From Corallococcus macrosporus (GTDB taxonomy: Bacteria; Myxococcota; Myxococcia; Myxococcales; Myxococcaceae), in assembly GCF_017302985.1 (NCBI RefSeq), contig NZ_JAFIMU010000007.1:2418001-2482000 (forward strand): a DNA stretch of 64,000 nt, given 5' to 3'. Position numbers and translations under genes: made by a program. Shown here in pieces: positions 1-8,073 of the stretch. Below the pieces are notes generated by a model, which was not told the origin of the DNA, did not search any database, and saw only the letters and a list, made by a program, of their open reading frames with translations. How positions within the stretch are numbered: the stretch's first letter is position 1; each line of letters starts with the position of its first letter.

Positions 1-1
1 C

Positions 2-430
2 AAGCACGTGCCGGGCGTGCACGCGGAATTGGAGCGGCTGCTGGAGTCGCCGGGCATCTACGACGAGTTCCTGCGCCACCTGTCGCGCATGGGCCACGAC
101 ATTCCCAGAAGCCACGTGGAGCGCGACTGGCGTCAGCCGTATGAGAAGAGCGCCCAGGTGATGGAGGTGTTCCGGCGCATCTACTCGGACACGGAGAAGC
201 ACTGGGACGCGTATGAGATGTGCGAGAAGCTGGTGGACACGGAGGAGCGGTTCCAGCTCTGGCGCTACCGGCACATGATGACGGTGATGCGCATCATCGG
301 CTTCAAGCAGGGCACGGGCGGCTCGTCGGGCGTGGGCTTCCTGCGCAAGGCGCTGGACCTGCGCTTCTTCCCGGAGCTGTGGGACGTGCGCACGTCGCTG
401 GCGCCGCCCGCGAAGCCCCGGGGCACCTGA
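2..430 (+). CDS. kynA: Tryptophan 2,3-dioxygenase, C-terminal part (5' end outside window)
   Basis: This is the last 142 residues of a haem enzyme that opens the indole ring of L-tryptophan to N-formylkynurenine, the first step of the kynurenine pathway in the cytoplasm. The diagnostic block is RHMMTVMRIIGFKQGTGGSS (about residues 91-110 of the visible part). In this family its first His is the proximal haem ligand and the GTGGSSG loop closes over the substrate. It is followed by the typical end, FLRKALDLRFFPELWDVRT. The reading frame is open to the window edge, so the true start lies upstream. No other kyn gene is visible downstream. The family identity is clear; only the N-terminus is missing. 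Confidence 0.95.
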   Translation, partial: KHVPGVHAELERLLESPGIYDEFLRHLSRMGHDIPRSHVERDWRQPYEKSAQVMEVFRRIYSDTEKHWDAYEMCEKLVDTEERFQLWRYRHMMTVMRIIGFKQGTGGSSGVGFLRKALDLRFFPELWDVRTSLAPPAKPRGT

Positions 431-553
431 AACAACTCCGCGCCGCTCGTGCCCCCGCATGCTCCGCGGGCCGGCAGGGGCGGGGTGCCAGCCGGGCCAC
501 GGGCTCCCTAGCTTGGGAGAGGTCAAACCCTCTCAACGCGCGAAGGAGCCGCC

Positions 554-730
554 ATGGGTGAGCACGAAAGCCCCCGGAAGGAACCGCAGCTTCCGGAAGA
601 CGAACAGAAGAACAAGCGTCAGGCGGGAGACCGCCCCGTCCCCACGCCCGGCCACATTGGCAACCTGCCGGACGACGGCCCGGGCCCGGCAGGCATTGGC
701 ATCAAGCTGCCCGAGGGCGGCGGCGACTGA
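554..730 (+). CDS. Small disordered hydrophilic protein (58 aa)
   Basis: This is a short reading frame starting MGEHESPRKEPQLPEDEQKN and ending KLPEGGGD. It is rich in Glu, Lys, Pro and Gly, with no predicted fold, signal peptide or membrane segment. An AAGGAG ribosome site at 543-548 sits 5 bases before the ATG, which is the main reason for calling it. The central TPGHIGNLPDDGPGPAG looks like an intrinsically disordered linker. It lies alone between kynA and the Uma2 gene. It resembles other small charged, Pro/Gly-rich proteins of myxobacteria such as the one at 30452-30853, but no function can be given. Confidence 0.6.
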   Translation: MGEHESPRKEPQLPEDEQKNKRQAGDRPVPTPGHIGNLPDDGPGPAGIGIKLPEGGGD

Positions 731-824
731 GTGAAACATCCAGGATGTCTCAAGGCCCGGGGGCCCTTCCGGGGCTCCCGGCCACCGGGGTACACCTGTC
801 AGACGGGCATGAGAGTGTCCGGGC

Positions 825-1418
825 ATGTCCCTACCTGCTAGGTTCTTCGCCCCAGAGATGACCCGAAAGCCCGCCACCTACGCCGACCTGGAAGCGCTCC
901 CTCCGAATCAGGTGGGGGAGATCGTCAACGGGGAGCTGCACGCGAGCCCCCGGCCGGCGTCGCCGCATGCCTTCGCGGCGATGCAGCTCTCCACCGACCT
1001 GAACAATCCCTTCGGCAGGGGCCGTGGGGGGCCTGGCGGGTGGCATTTCCTGTTCGAGCCGGAGCTGCACCTGGGCAAGGACGTCCTGGTTCCCGACATC
1101 GCGGGTTGGCGCCAGGAACGGATGGCCAAGATGCCCGACGTCGTGGGATTCACGATGGCGCCGGACTGGCTGTGCGAGGTGCTGTCCCCGTCCACGTCCC
1201 GTTTGGATCGGGTCCGGAAGTTGCCCATCTACGCGCGCGAGGGCGTGAAGCACGTCTGGTTGGTGGACCCTTTGCAACGCACGTTGGAGGTCTTCCGGCT
1301 GGAAGGCGGCCACTACCTGCTGCTGGGGACCCACGAGGACGCGGAGACCGTCCACGCGGAGCCATTCGAGGCCCTGGCGCTGGAACTTCGCGTCTTGTGG
1401 GTAGACATCGCGGAGTAG
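825..1418 (+). CDS. Uma2-family (DUF820) endonuclease-like protein
   Basis: This 197-residue protein has the Uma2/DUF820 layout, a PD-(D/E)XK nuclease-like fold common in cyanobacteria and myxobacteria. It opens with a TYADLEALPPNQVGEIVNGE start, then the VPDIAGW strand carrying the predicted metal-binding Asp, then CEVLSPST with a Glu, and ends with the RKLPIYAREGVKHVWLVDP block. These match the family's usual catalytic D...E...K arrangement. The biological role of Uma2 proteins is not established; they are often multicopy. ATG 825 gives 11 extra residues over ATG 858 (MTRKPATYAD). Neither has a strong ribosome site, so the shorter start is possible. The next gene follows after 13 bases and may be co-transcribed. 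Confidence 0.85.
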   Translation: MSLPARFFAPEMTRKPATYADLEALPPNQVGEIVNGELHASPRPASPHAFAAMQLSTDLNNPFGRGRGGPGGWHFLFEPELHLGKDVLVPDIAGWRQERMAKMPDVVGFTMAPDWLCEVLSPSTSRLDRVRKLPIYAREGVKHVWLVDPLQRTLEVFRLEGGHYLLLGTHEDAETVHAEPFEALALELRVLWVDIAE

Positions 1419-1431
1419 GCTTCTTCGCACC

Positions 1432-2562
1432 ATGTCCGCGCCCGCCGGAATGACGCTGCTCTTCGAACAGGCCCACATCCTCTGCTACCGCACGTTCGAC
1501 ATCGCGGAGGAGATCGACCTGGAGCGCGCGCGCAAGGCGCTGTCGGAGGACTCGCGCCGCTTGAAGCTGTCGCGCGAGAACAGCCAGTACATCCAGCTGC
1601 CCAACCCGCCCGTGGCCTATGAGCTGGGCCGCAGGCCGCTCGCGCTGCGCGACGGGCCCGTCACGGTGGACGCCACCGCGCGCCTGTTCGACCACGGCGC
1701 CGCGTCCATCATCCTGCGCGTCCCCGTCGCGCCCGGCACCACCTGGGAGGCCCTCACCCAGGTCGCCGACGAGCTCTATGACAGCCAGGCCCTGGACGAC
1801 CTGGCGCAAGAGCTGGTGGAGGGCGTGCGCCGCACCATCTCCGCCGCCGTGCAGGGGCCGCACCTCTGGGACCAGAGCGAGAGCTACACCGTCATCTTCG
1901 CCGAGCGCATCCAGGGCAACCCCTCCGCCGAGGAGCTGTTCCAGCGCGCGGACATCGCTCGGCTGCTGCTGGGGGAGAGCACCACCGCGCCGCTGGCGCC
2001 TCGCGAGCGCGAGGCCGTCACCCAGGTGCGCTTCAGCTACACCGCGCACGACCTGGTCGTCGTGGACTGGAACAGCGCGTTCGTCTACGAGCCGTCCGGC
2101 TCGCGCGACATCCCGGACCTCCTGGAGATCGCCAACGCGCAGTTGCTGGAGTTCCGCTACTACGACGAGCGGCTGGACGAACACATCGCGCGCATCCACG
2201 ACGAGGTTCAGGCGCGCAAGCCCGGCTGGCTCACGCTGTTCCGCAGCCCCTACCGCAGCCTCGCGCGCGAGACGCTGGGCACGCTCGTGGACCTCAACGA
2301 GTTCGTGGAGCGGGTGGAGAACAGCCTGAAAATCATTGGCGACTTCTACCTGGCCAAGGTCTACGAGGGCGCGGTGCGCCGCCTGCGCATCCCCGCGTGG
2401 CAGGCCTCCGTCACGCGCAAGCAGCAGCTGCTCGCGCAGACCTATGGCCTGCTCAAGGGCGAGGTGGACATCGACCGCTCCCACATCCTGGAGGTGATGA
2501 TCGTCGCGTTGATCATCCTGGAGATCGTCCTCGCCTTCGGCCGGGTGTTCCAGGATGGGTGA
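1432..2562 (+). CDS. RMD1/DUF155-family protein with C-terminal membrane anchor
   Basis: This 376-residue protein resembles the RMD1 (DUF155, YagE) family known from yeast mitochondrial RMD1/RMD8 and from many bacteria. The N-terminal part has the [19 protein letters not shown] segment. The middle carries [14 protein letters not shown] and a long helical region (about 230-330). The C-terminus has the typical helix-then-membrane ending, with [20 protein letters not shown] (about 347-366) as a single transmembrane segment. The role in bacteria is unknown; in eukaryotes the family acts in mitochondrial translation and sporulation. It starts 13 bases after the Uma2 gene and is probably in the same transcript. 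Confidence 0.75.
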   Translation: MSAPAGMTLLFEQAHILCYRTFDIAEEIDLERARKALSEDSRRLKLSRENSQYIQLPNPPVAYELGRRPLALRDGPVTVDATARLFDHGAASIILRVPVAPGTTWEALTQVADELYDSQALDDLAQELVEGVRRTISAAVQGPHLWDQSESYTVIFAERIQGNPSAEELFQRADIARLLLGESTTAPLAPREREAVTQVRFSYTAHDLVVVDWNSAFVYEPSGSRDIPDLLEIANAQLLEFRYYDERLDEHIARIHDEVQARKPGWLTLFRSPYRSLARETLGTLVDLNEFVERVENSLKIIGDFYLAKVYEGAVRRLRIPAWQASVTRKQQLLAQTYGLLKGEVDIDRSHILEVMIVALIILEIVLAFGRVFQDG

Positions 2563-2630
2563 GTCCTGCCCCGGGGTGGGCTGGGCCGGGGCGCGGGGTT
2601 GGGCTACGGTGGGCGCATGGAGGTTGCCGC

Positions 2631-4091
2631 GTGAGCGCATCCAATCCCCTCTTCGGTGACCTGTTGCTCAAGCTGGGTGTCGTCACGCCGGGGCAGGTGC
2701 AGGAGGCGCTCGCGCTGCAGGCGCTCACCGGCCAGCGCGTGGGTGAAGCGCTCATCTCCCTGGGCTACGTGTCGCGCGAGCAGATCCAGGACGCGCTGGG
2801 CGAGGCCCTGGGCCTGAACCACGAGAAGGGCCCCGCGCAGCCGCCGCTGGGCGAGCTGCTGGTGGGGCTCAAGTACGTGACGCTCGCGCAGCTGGACGAA
2901 GCCCTGGCGCGGCAGCGGCGCGACGGGCGGCGGCTGGGGGAGATCCTGGTCGAGCTGGGCCACTGCACGTACAAGCAGATCTACGAAGCGCTGGGCGTGC
3001 AGAACCGCATCGTCGGCCGGCAGGACCTGCCGCGTCCCGCGACGGAGGGGCGCCGCCGCGTGGTGGTGGTGGACGACAGCCCGCTGGCGTGCGCGTTCGT
3101 GCAGGAGGGGCTGGTGGCGCTGGGCTACGAGGTCCTCTGCTTCCAGGACCCGTACGAGGCGCTGGAGGGCATGGGGCGGCTGCAGCCGGCCATCGTGCTG
3201 AGCGACCTGGAGATGCCGGGGCTGGACGGCGTGGAGCTGTGCCGGCGGCTGAAGGAGGGCCCTCGCAGCGCCATCCCCGTCATCATGCTCACCGCCAACG
3301 ACCGCGAGGCGGAGCGCGTGCGCGGCCTGCGCGCGGGCGCGGACGACTACGTGAACAAGTCCGCGTCCATGGATGAACTGGCGGCGCGCATCGAGAGCGT
3401 GGTGCGCCGCACGGGCGAGACGGAGCGCATGCGCAAGCTGTTCGCGCGCTACACGTCCGACGCGGTGGTGGAGGAAATCCTCAAGAGCGCGGACGCGGCG
3501 GTGCTCGCCGGTGAGAAGCGCGAGGTGACGGTGCTGTTCGCGGACATCCGCAACTTCACCGGCCTGGCGGAGAGCCTTCCCCCCGAGCAGGTGGTGGCGG
3601 TGCTCAACCAGGTGCTGGGCCGGCTGTCGGACGCGGTGCTCACCTGCGGCGGCACGCTGGACAAGTTCCTGGGCGACGGGCTGATGGCCGTCTTCGGCGC
3701 GCCGGTGGGCCGCCCGGACGACGCGCTCCGCGGCCTGCAGTGCGCGAAGATGATGATGGAGGCCGTGGCGGAGCTGCGCGCCATGGCGGAGGCCGAGTGG
3801 GTGGCCCACGGCCGCGAGGGCCGGCCCCTGGTGCTGGAGCTGGGCGTGGGGTTGAACTCGGGCGTGGTGGTGTCCGGCAACATCGGCAGCGCGCTCCGGG
3901 CCGAGTACACCTGCATCGGCGACGCGGTGAACGTGGCCGCCCGCCTGTGCGCGCTGGCCGGACCGGGGGAAATCCTGGTGGGCGAGCGCACGCGCGAGCT
4001 GGTGGACGCGAACGAGACCGCCTTCGAGGACCTGCCGCCGGTGCGCTTGAAGGGCAAGCAGCAGCCGGTGCCGCTTTACCGCGCCCTCTGA
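2631..4091 (+). CDS. GspE-N-like / response receiver / class III adenylate cyclase fusion
   Basis: This 486-residue cytoplasmic signalling protein is predicted to make cAMP. Residues 1-130 hold two copies of a MshEN/GspE-N-like module ([26 protein letters not shown]), which in other proteins binds cyclic di-GMP or type II/IV pilus parts. Residues about 140-260 are a receiver domain with VVVVDDS and phospho-acceptor Asp in [11 protein letters not shown]. Residues about 295-486 are a class III cyclase with both metal-binding Asp ([21 protein letters not shown]). Its adenine-specifying Lys and Asp are in DKFLGDG and [11 protein letters not shown], so ATP rather than GTP is expected. GTG 2631 is chosen because GGAGG at 2619-2623 is correctly spaced; the upstream open frame overlaps the previous gene and is not coding. 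Confidence 0.88.
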   Translation: MSASNPLFGDLLLKLGVVTPGQVQEALALQALTGQRVGEALISLGYVSREQIQDALGEALGLNHEKGPAQPPLGELLVGLKYVTLAQLDEALARQRRDGRRLGEILVELGHCTYKQIYEALGVQNRIVGRQDLPRPATEGRRRVVVVDDSPLACAFVQEGLVALGYEVLCFQDPYEALEGMGRLQPAIVLSDLEMPGLDGVELCRRLKEGPRSAIPVIMLTANDREAERVRGLRAGADDYVNKSASMDELAARIESVVRRTGETERMRKLFARYTSDAVVEEILKSADAAVLAGEKREVTVLFADIRNFTGLAESLPPEQVVAVLNQVLGRLSDAVLTCGGTLDKFLGDGLMAVFGAPVGRPDDALRGLQCAKMMMEAVAELRAMAEAEWVAHGREGRPLVLELGVGLNSGVVVSGNIGSALRAEYTCIGDAVNVAARLCALAGPGEILVGERTRELVDANETAFEDLPPVRLKGKQQPVPLYRAL

Positions 4092-4118
4092 CGCGGCAGG
4101 CGGTAGGGTGGACGGGCC

Positions 4119-4538
4119 ATGGCCGCCACCTCCCCTTCGCCCGCCGCCTCCGACAGGTCCCGCCGCTCGCCGCTGCCCTGGGTGGCCGTGGTGTTCGCGC
4201 TGGCGCTCGTCGTGGCCCTGGTGCTCACCGCCTTCCGCCGCCGCGACCCCGAGCAGGCGCAGCGAATCCACGCGGACTTCGCCCTCATCCTGGGCGCGCT
4301 GGAGCGCTACCAGGCGGACCACGGCGGGCAGCTGCCGGAGGAGGGGAACCTGGACGACATGCTCGTGCCCAGGTACCTCGGCGCCGTGCCCCGGGACCCC
4401 TGGGGCCGGCCGTACCAGTACGCCAGCAGCGCGCAGGGCGTGTTCCTGTCCACCTTCGGCCGGGAGAACCAGCGCGGCGGCACGGACGAGAACCAGGACC
4501 ACACCAACCACGACGGGCACCAGCAGCTGCTGCGCTAG
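4119..4538 (+). CDS. Type II secretion pseudopilin (GspG-like) related membrane protein
   Basis: This is a 139-residue protein with one N-terminal membrane helix (WVAVVFALALVVALVLTAF, about residues 23-41) and a small exported domain. The exported part has the pseudopilin signature seen in GspG: helix IHADFALILGALERYQADHG, then PRDPWGRPYQYASS and a Ca-site-like tail (GRENQRGGTDENQDHTNHDG). Unlike true pseudopilins it lacks the GFTLIE prepilin peptidase site and starts with a long Ser/Pro-rich leader. It is probably an anchored relative rather than a processed pilin. It sits 27 bases after the cyclase gene, whose N-terminal module also belongs to the secretion ATPase world. Confidence 0.75.
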   Translation: MAATSPSPAASDRSRRSPLPWVAVVFALALVVALVLTAFRRRDPEQAQRIHADFALILGALERYQADHGGQLPEEGNLDDMLVPRYLGAVPRDPWGRPYQYASSAQGVFLSTFGRENQRGGTDENQDHTNHDGHQQLLR

Positions 4539-4690
4539 GGCTCGGGCCCCAAGGCTCGGAAGGCGGCCCGCCCCACCCCGGGGAGCAGGCAGGCCGGCAT
4601 GGACGGCCGCGCGCCACCGGGTGGCCGGCGTGCGCATCCTTCCCGCGAGGGGAGGCTCCAGCGGGCATCGCCTCCTCGGGGGGCCCCGCC

Positions 4691-6049
4691 ATGGCCATCA
4701 TCTGCGCAACCAACCTGTCCGCCGACGCCGCGCACGCGGCCACCGTCGCGGCGACCCTGGCCAGCCGGCTGGGAGAGCCCTTGCTGCTCCTGGGCGTGGA
4801 CGACGAGGTCCCCGACGCGGAGGCCCCGGACGTCCTGTCCGCGGCGGAGGGCGGGCTGGCCGCGGAGGCCGCGCGCCTGAGGGGGCTCACGGCCACGGTG
4901 GAGCCGCGCATGCAGCGGGGCGCCTCCGTGGAGACGCTGCTGGGCGACGAGGAGTGCAGGAGCGCCCGGATGGTGGTGGTGTCCGCCGGGGGCTGGCGCA
5001 CCACCCCCTGGCGCAAGACGTCCCTGGCGGAGCGCCTGGCCCGCCACGGCTGCGCCCCGGTGCTGGCGGTGCGCCGGGACACGGCGCTCCTGGACTGGGC
5101 CCGGGGCCGGCGCCGGCTGCTGGTGATGGTGGGGGTGGACCCGCGCTCCTCCACCTCCGACGCGGCCATCACCTTCGTGCGGGAGCTGCGGCGCGTGGGC
5201 GGGTGCGACGTGCTGGCCACGTACGTGTGCTCGCCGCAGGAGGAGCGCGCGCGGCTGGGCATCCACACCCCCGTGCACGTGGAGCGGCTGGACGCGCGCG
5301 AGCGCACCATGGAGGGGTTGGATCCGCTGGTGGAGCGCGTGCTGATGCGCGAGGTGCGTGAGCGCCTGGGCGACGTGGAGGGCGAGGGCCGCGTGGAGGT
5401 GGTGCTGGAGCCCGGCTATGGCCGCCCGGCGGACCACCTGCTGCACGTGGCCCACGCGAGGAGCGCGGAGCTGACGGTGGTGGGGATGCACCTGCGCAGC
5501 GGCGTGCAGCGGCTGTGGCACGGCTCCGTGTCGGAAGGGGTGCTGCGCCACGCGGAGCGCTCCGTGGCGTGCATCCCCCCCGGCGCGCGCGAGCCGCGCC
5601 GCCTCCCGCCGCCCCGAAGCGCGCTGGTGCCGGTGGACTTCACCGTCGCGTCCGTCCAGGCCATCGCGCAGGCGTGCTCGCTGGTGGGCCCGGGCGGCCG
5701 CGTGCACCTCTTGCACGTGCACCGGCTCCGGGGCCGCGAGCGGGGCCCCCGGGACTTCCTCGGCGTGCTCCCGGAGCCCGAGGGCGAGCGGGACGTGGTG
5801 CTCCAGCGGCTCTGGGCGCAGGTGCCCCGGGACGCCGTCGCGCGGGCGGTGCACTGGAGCGTGGAGGGCGTCAGCGGGGACGACGTGGCCGTCGCCATCT
5901 GCCAGGCCACGGAGCGCGAGGGCGTGGACCTGGTCTGCGTGGGCACCTCCTCGCGCCGAGAGGTCGTCCCGGACGTGCTGGAGGAGGCGGTGGCGAAGGA
6001 GCTGGTGCTGCGCTGCCGCAAGCCCGTGATGGTGGTGCCTTCCGCCTGA
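4691..6049 (+). CDS. Triple-domain universal stress protein (UspA family)
   Basis: This 452-residue cytoplasmic protein is made of three successive Usp-like alpha/beta domains (about 1-135, 136-290 and 295-452). Domain ends show the usual pattern: RHGCAPVLAVRRD ends the first, HAERSVACIPP the second and CRKPVMVVPSA the third. A nucleotide-binding-like stretch, VGMHLRSGVQRLWHGSVSEG, in the second domain resembles the G-2x-G-9x-G(S/T) motif of ATP-binding Usp proteins, while the first domain looks divergent. Such proteins respond to stress or energy limitation, but a specific role cannot be read from the sequence. ATG 4691 opens directly with the first Usp strand (MAIICATNLS); the open frame upstream is not coding. 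Confidence 0.85.
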   Translation: MAIICATNLSADAAHAATVAATLASRLGEPLLLLGVDDEVPDAEAPDVLSAAEGGLAAEAARLRGLTATVEPRMQRGASVETLLGDEECRSARMVVVSAGGWRTTPWRKTSLAERLARHGCAPVLAVRRDTALLDWARGRRRLLVMVGVDPRSSTSDAAITFVRELRRVGGCDVLATYVCSPQEERARLGIHTPVHVERLDARERTMEGLDPLVERVLMREVRERLGDVEGEGRVEVVLEPGYGRPADHLLHVAHARSAELTVVGMHLRSGVQRLWHGSVSEGVLRHAERSVACIPPGAREPRRLPPPRSALVPVDFTVASVQAIAQACSLVGPGGRVHLLHVHRLRGRERGPRDFLGVLPEPEGERDVVLQRLWAQVPRDAVARAVHWSVEGVSGDDVAVAICQATEREGVDLVCVGTSSRREVVPDVLEEAVAKELVLRCRKPVMVVPSA

Positions 6050-6120
6050 CCCGGGAACGGACGTCCAGTGTTCCGGCTTCTCATAAAACGGGTCCCTGAT
6101 TTTTTCCCGCAAGTAAGGGA

Positions 6121-6150
6121 TTGAACAGGCGACCCGGGAGGGCGTTAGAC
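6121..6150 (+). promoter_or_regulatory. Sigma70-like promoter for the gene at 6190
   Basis: A TTGAAC -35 box (6121-6126) and a TTAGAC -10 box (6145-6150) are separated by 18 bases in a locally less GC-rich stretch. Transcription would begin near 6158, leaving a leader of about 32 bases before GTG 6190. This placement argues against reading TTG 6121 as a start codon. Confidence 0.5.
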
Positions 6151-6189
6151 TTTGGGAGGACCCGCTTTCCCAGAAGGGTAGGGCATCCC

Positions 6190-6774
6190 GTGGCTCTTCG
6201 CGGTTATCGAGAAGAGGACCTCGTCTCCAACCGTGCATCGCTGCTCATCCACGGAGGTACGGAGGACGAGCGCAGGGCCTGGGCGGAGGAAGCCGCGCGC
6301 AACTTCGGCGTCCCGCTCACGGAGGTGCGCCAGGCGCCGGAGCTGGCCGGAGCGCTGCGGCAGCCCAACGGCGTGGTGTTCATCGCGGACGTGGCGAAGC
6401 TGCCGCTCGACGCCCAGGGCCTCATCCTGCGCTGCCTCCAGATGCAGGAGGAGCGGCCCAAGGTGGTGGTGGGCGTCTCCGGCACCGCGATGGCCGCCCT
6501 CACCCGGGGCACGCTGCGCGAGGACCTCCACTACCGGCTGAACCAGGCCCAGGTGGACCTGCAGACGGACGGCCTGCGGGATGCGCTCAAGCGCCGCTGG
6601 GCGCAGCAGGCCGAAGCGCTGGCCGCGCGCGCCGCCGCCCTGAAGGCCGCCGAGGAGAAGGAGCGCGCCGCCGCCGCCGCCCGCCGCCCCGGCTCCGTCA
6701 CCCGCATCCTCCCCAAGCGCAAGGCCCCGGCCGCCGCCGCCCGCAAGGGCGCGCCCCGCAACGCGGTCCGCTGA
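6190..6774 (+). CDS. ATPase-dead relative of sigma54 enhancer-binding (NtrC-type) AAA+ domain with basic tail
   Basis: This is a protein of about 194 residues. Its middle keeps the shape of an NtrC-type AAA+ domain: NGVVFIADVAKLPLDAQGLI aligns with the Walker B region (normally LFLDEIGELPL), and GTLREDLHYRLN matches the arginine-finger box (REDLYYRLN). The Walker A site is replaced by IHGGTEDERR, the Walker B Asp-Glu has become Ala-Asp, and the GAFTGA sigma54 contact loop and the Fis-type HTH are missing. It should therefore not hydrolyse ATP or open sigma54 complexes. The last 60 residues are Ala/Arg/Lys-rich (KAAEEKERAAAAARR, ILPKRKAPAAAARKG), like histone-H1-type tails that bind DNA. GTG 6190 lies downstream of the promoter at 6121. 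Confidence 0.7.
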   Translation: MALRGYREEDLVSNRASLLIHGGTEDERRAWAEEAARNFGVPLTEVRQAPELAGALRQPNGVVFIADVAKLPLDAQGLILRCLQMQEERPKVVVGVSGTAMAALTRGTLREDLHYRLNQAQVDLQTDGLRDALKRRWAQQAEALAARAAALKAAEEKERAAAAARRPGSVTRILPKRKAPAAAARKGAPRNAVR

Positions 6775-6915
6775 AACCCACCCCTTGGAGGCCCCAGGAC
6801 AGGGGGCCTTCAGAGGGGAGCGGGGGTCGGTCCGGGTGGGGGAATGGGTACTACTGGAAAGATGGGCTAGAGTTGTTCCCAGCCGTCTTTCCTCTCCTCT
6901 CCGGAGCGAAATCAC

Positions 6916-7371
6916 ATGTCCCAGCAAGCCCCTGGCAAGAAGCGTGGTCTGTCCCGTCCCGTGGAAGTCGTCCGCGCGGAGCTCCTCAAGGACCCCGAGA
7001 CGAAGCGCATCGCGGACGCGGTGGGGATGAAGCTGGAGGACTACGTCGAGCTGGTGCTCGAGTACGCCCAGGACAAGGACAAGGAGCCCATGCTCAACGT
7101 CGTGTCCGACGAGGAGCTGAAGGCCAACGGCTTCCCCGTGCACACGGTGGAGGAGGTCGGTGAGTTCCTGGTCGCGGGCGCCAAGGGTGAGCTGCCCGGC
7201 CAGGGCAACCCCTTCGCCAAGTCCGAGTTCGAGGCCGGCAAGGGCGGCGCCGCCGGCGCCAAGCCCGCGCTGAACCCCGCGGGCGAGGCGGTCAAGGCGC
7301 CCCAGGACGAGGCGAAGCGCCAGGAACTCATGGATCAGCTCAAGAAGGGCGGCGGCGGAACCCGCGGCTGA
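6916..7371 (+). CDS. Conserved-looking hypothetical cytoplasmic protein (151 aa)
   Basis: No family is recognised. The first 100 residues look folded and mostly helical (PVEVVRAELLKDPETKRIAD, KLEDYVELVLEYAQDKDKEP, VHTVEEVGEFLVAGAKGE). Residues 100-151 are a low-complexity Gly/Ala/Lys/Pro tail ending in a charged helix (DEAKRQELMDQLKKG). There is no signal peptide or membrane segment. ATG 6916 has GGAG at about 6901-6904. It stands alone between the degenerate AAA+ gene and the glycine-rich gene at 7503; the hairpin at 7410-7428 may separate it from the latter. Confidence 0.7.
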   Translation: MSQQAPGKKRGLSRPVEVVRAELLKDPETKRIADAVGMKLEDYVELVLEYAQDKDKEPMLNVVSDEELKANGFPVHTVEEVGEFLVAGAKGELPGQGNPFAKSEFEAGKGGAAGAKPALNPAGEAVKAPQDEAKRQELMDQLKKGGGGTRG

Positions 7372-7409
7372 GGCCCGCCCGGAATCCCCGTGAAATTGAT
7401 CGGAAATTC

Positions 7410-7428
7410 GGAGGAAACATTTTCCTCC
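7410..7428. promoter_or_regulatory. AT-rich hairpin between 6916 and 7503 genes
   Basis: GGAGGAAA and TTTCCTCC form a perfect 8-bp stem with a 3-base loop, inside a stretch (about 7391-7500) far less GC-rich than its surroundings. No T-run follows, so it is a weak candidate for an intrinsic terminator. Its position about 75 bases upstream of ATG 7503 also fits an operator or a 5' leader element of the next gene. The GGAGG could also be a sequestered ribosome-site-like sequence. Confidence 0.4.
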
Positions 7429-7502
7429 CCCTTCCGAGAATCCTTTTGCAGCTTCACTTCGGCACACACTCTCCAAACCAGACTTAAGCAGGGGGTATTA
7501 CC

Positions 7503-7919
7503 ATGGGCGGCATCGGCAAGGTTGTCAGCAGCATCGCGAAGACGGTCAGCAATGTCGCCGGCGGCGTCGCGAACATCGCGGGCAAGGCCCTCAGCTTCGT
7601 GCAGAACCCGATGGGCGCCATCACGGGCGGCCTGAAGGGTCTGGCGGGCGGCCTCCTGGACAAGCTCCCGTTCGGCCTGGGCAAGCTGGCCAAGCCGTTC
7701 GTGGACAAGTTCATCGACTCCGGCGCGTCCCTGCTCTCCAAGGGCCCCCTGGCCGGTCTGTCCCAGCTGACCAAGTTCGCCCCCACCGTGAAGACCATCG
7801 GTGACATCGCGACCACCGTGAAGAACGGCGCGGACAAGGTCGGCGCGCTGGTCTCCCAGCCCGCGCAGCAGAACTTCCAGAACATCATCGCCCACGGGCA
7901 GGCTGCGCTCATCAACTGA
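7503..7919 (+). CDS. Glycine-rich amphipathic hypothetical protein (138 aa)
   Basis: This protein is composed of short Gly/Ala/Val/Ile helices with Lys, for example GKVVSSIAKTVSNVAGGVAN, AITGGLKGLAGGLLDKLPFG and KTIGDIATTVKNGADKVGA. There is no cleavable signal peptide and no single long hydrophobic helix. The pattern of many small residues every three to four positions suggests amphipathic helices that could associate with membranes or self-assemble, as in some pore-forming peptides and virion-like structural proteins. This is appearance only; no family is recognised. A GGGGG ribosome site (7491-7495) precedes the ATG and an isolated AT-rich leader suggests its own promoter. A terminator-like hairpin follows at 7953-7987. 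Confidence 0.7.
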   Translation: MGGIGKVVSSIAKTVSNVAGGVANIAGKALSFVQNPMGAITGGLKGLAGGLLDKLPFGLGKLAKPFVDKFIDSGASLLSKGPLAGLSQLTKFAPTVKTIGDIATTVKNGADKVGALVSQPAQQNFQNIIAHGQAALIN

Positions 7920-7952
7920 GCTCCCCGCTGAAGTTGGCGTGACTCAGGCACG

Positions 7953-7987
7953 AGGGCCAGTGCTCACCGCGAGGTGGGGCTGGCCCT
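7953..7987. terminator. Hairpin terminator between the 7503 gene and SCO gene
   Basis: AGGGCCAG (7953-7960) pairs with CTGGCCCT (7980-7987), with a smaller inner stem in the loop. It lies between two convergent genes and could stop transcription from either side, although there is no strong T-run. Confidence 0.5.
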
Positions 7988-8073
7988 TCGGCTTTGCGGG
8001 CCAGCAACGCCCGGGTGGAGCGTGACCCTGTGGGGCGCACCCGGAGTGCGGGCGCGATCAGGAGGGGGGCGGC

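Noticed and set aside
6121-6189. TTG start for the degenerate AAA+ gene
   Set aside because: TTG 6121 coincides with the -35 box of a good promoter; GTG 6190 fits better.
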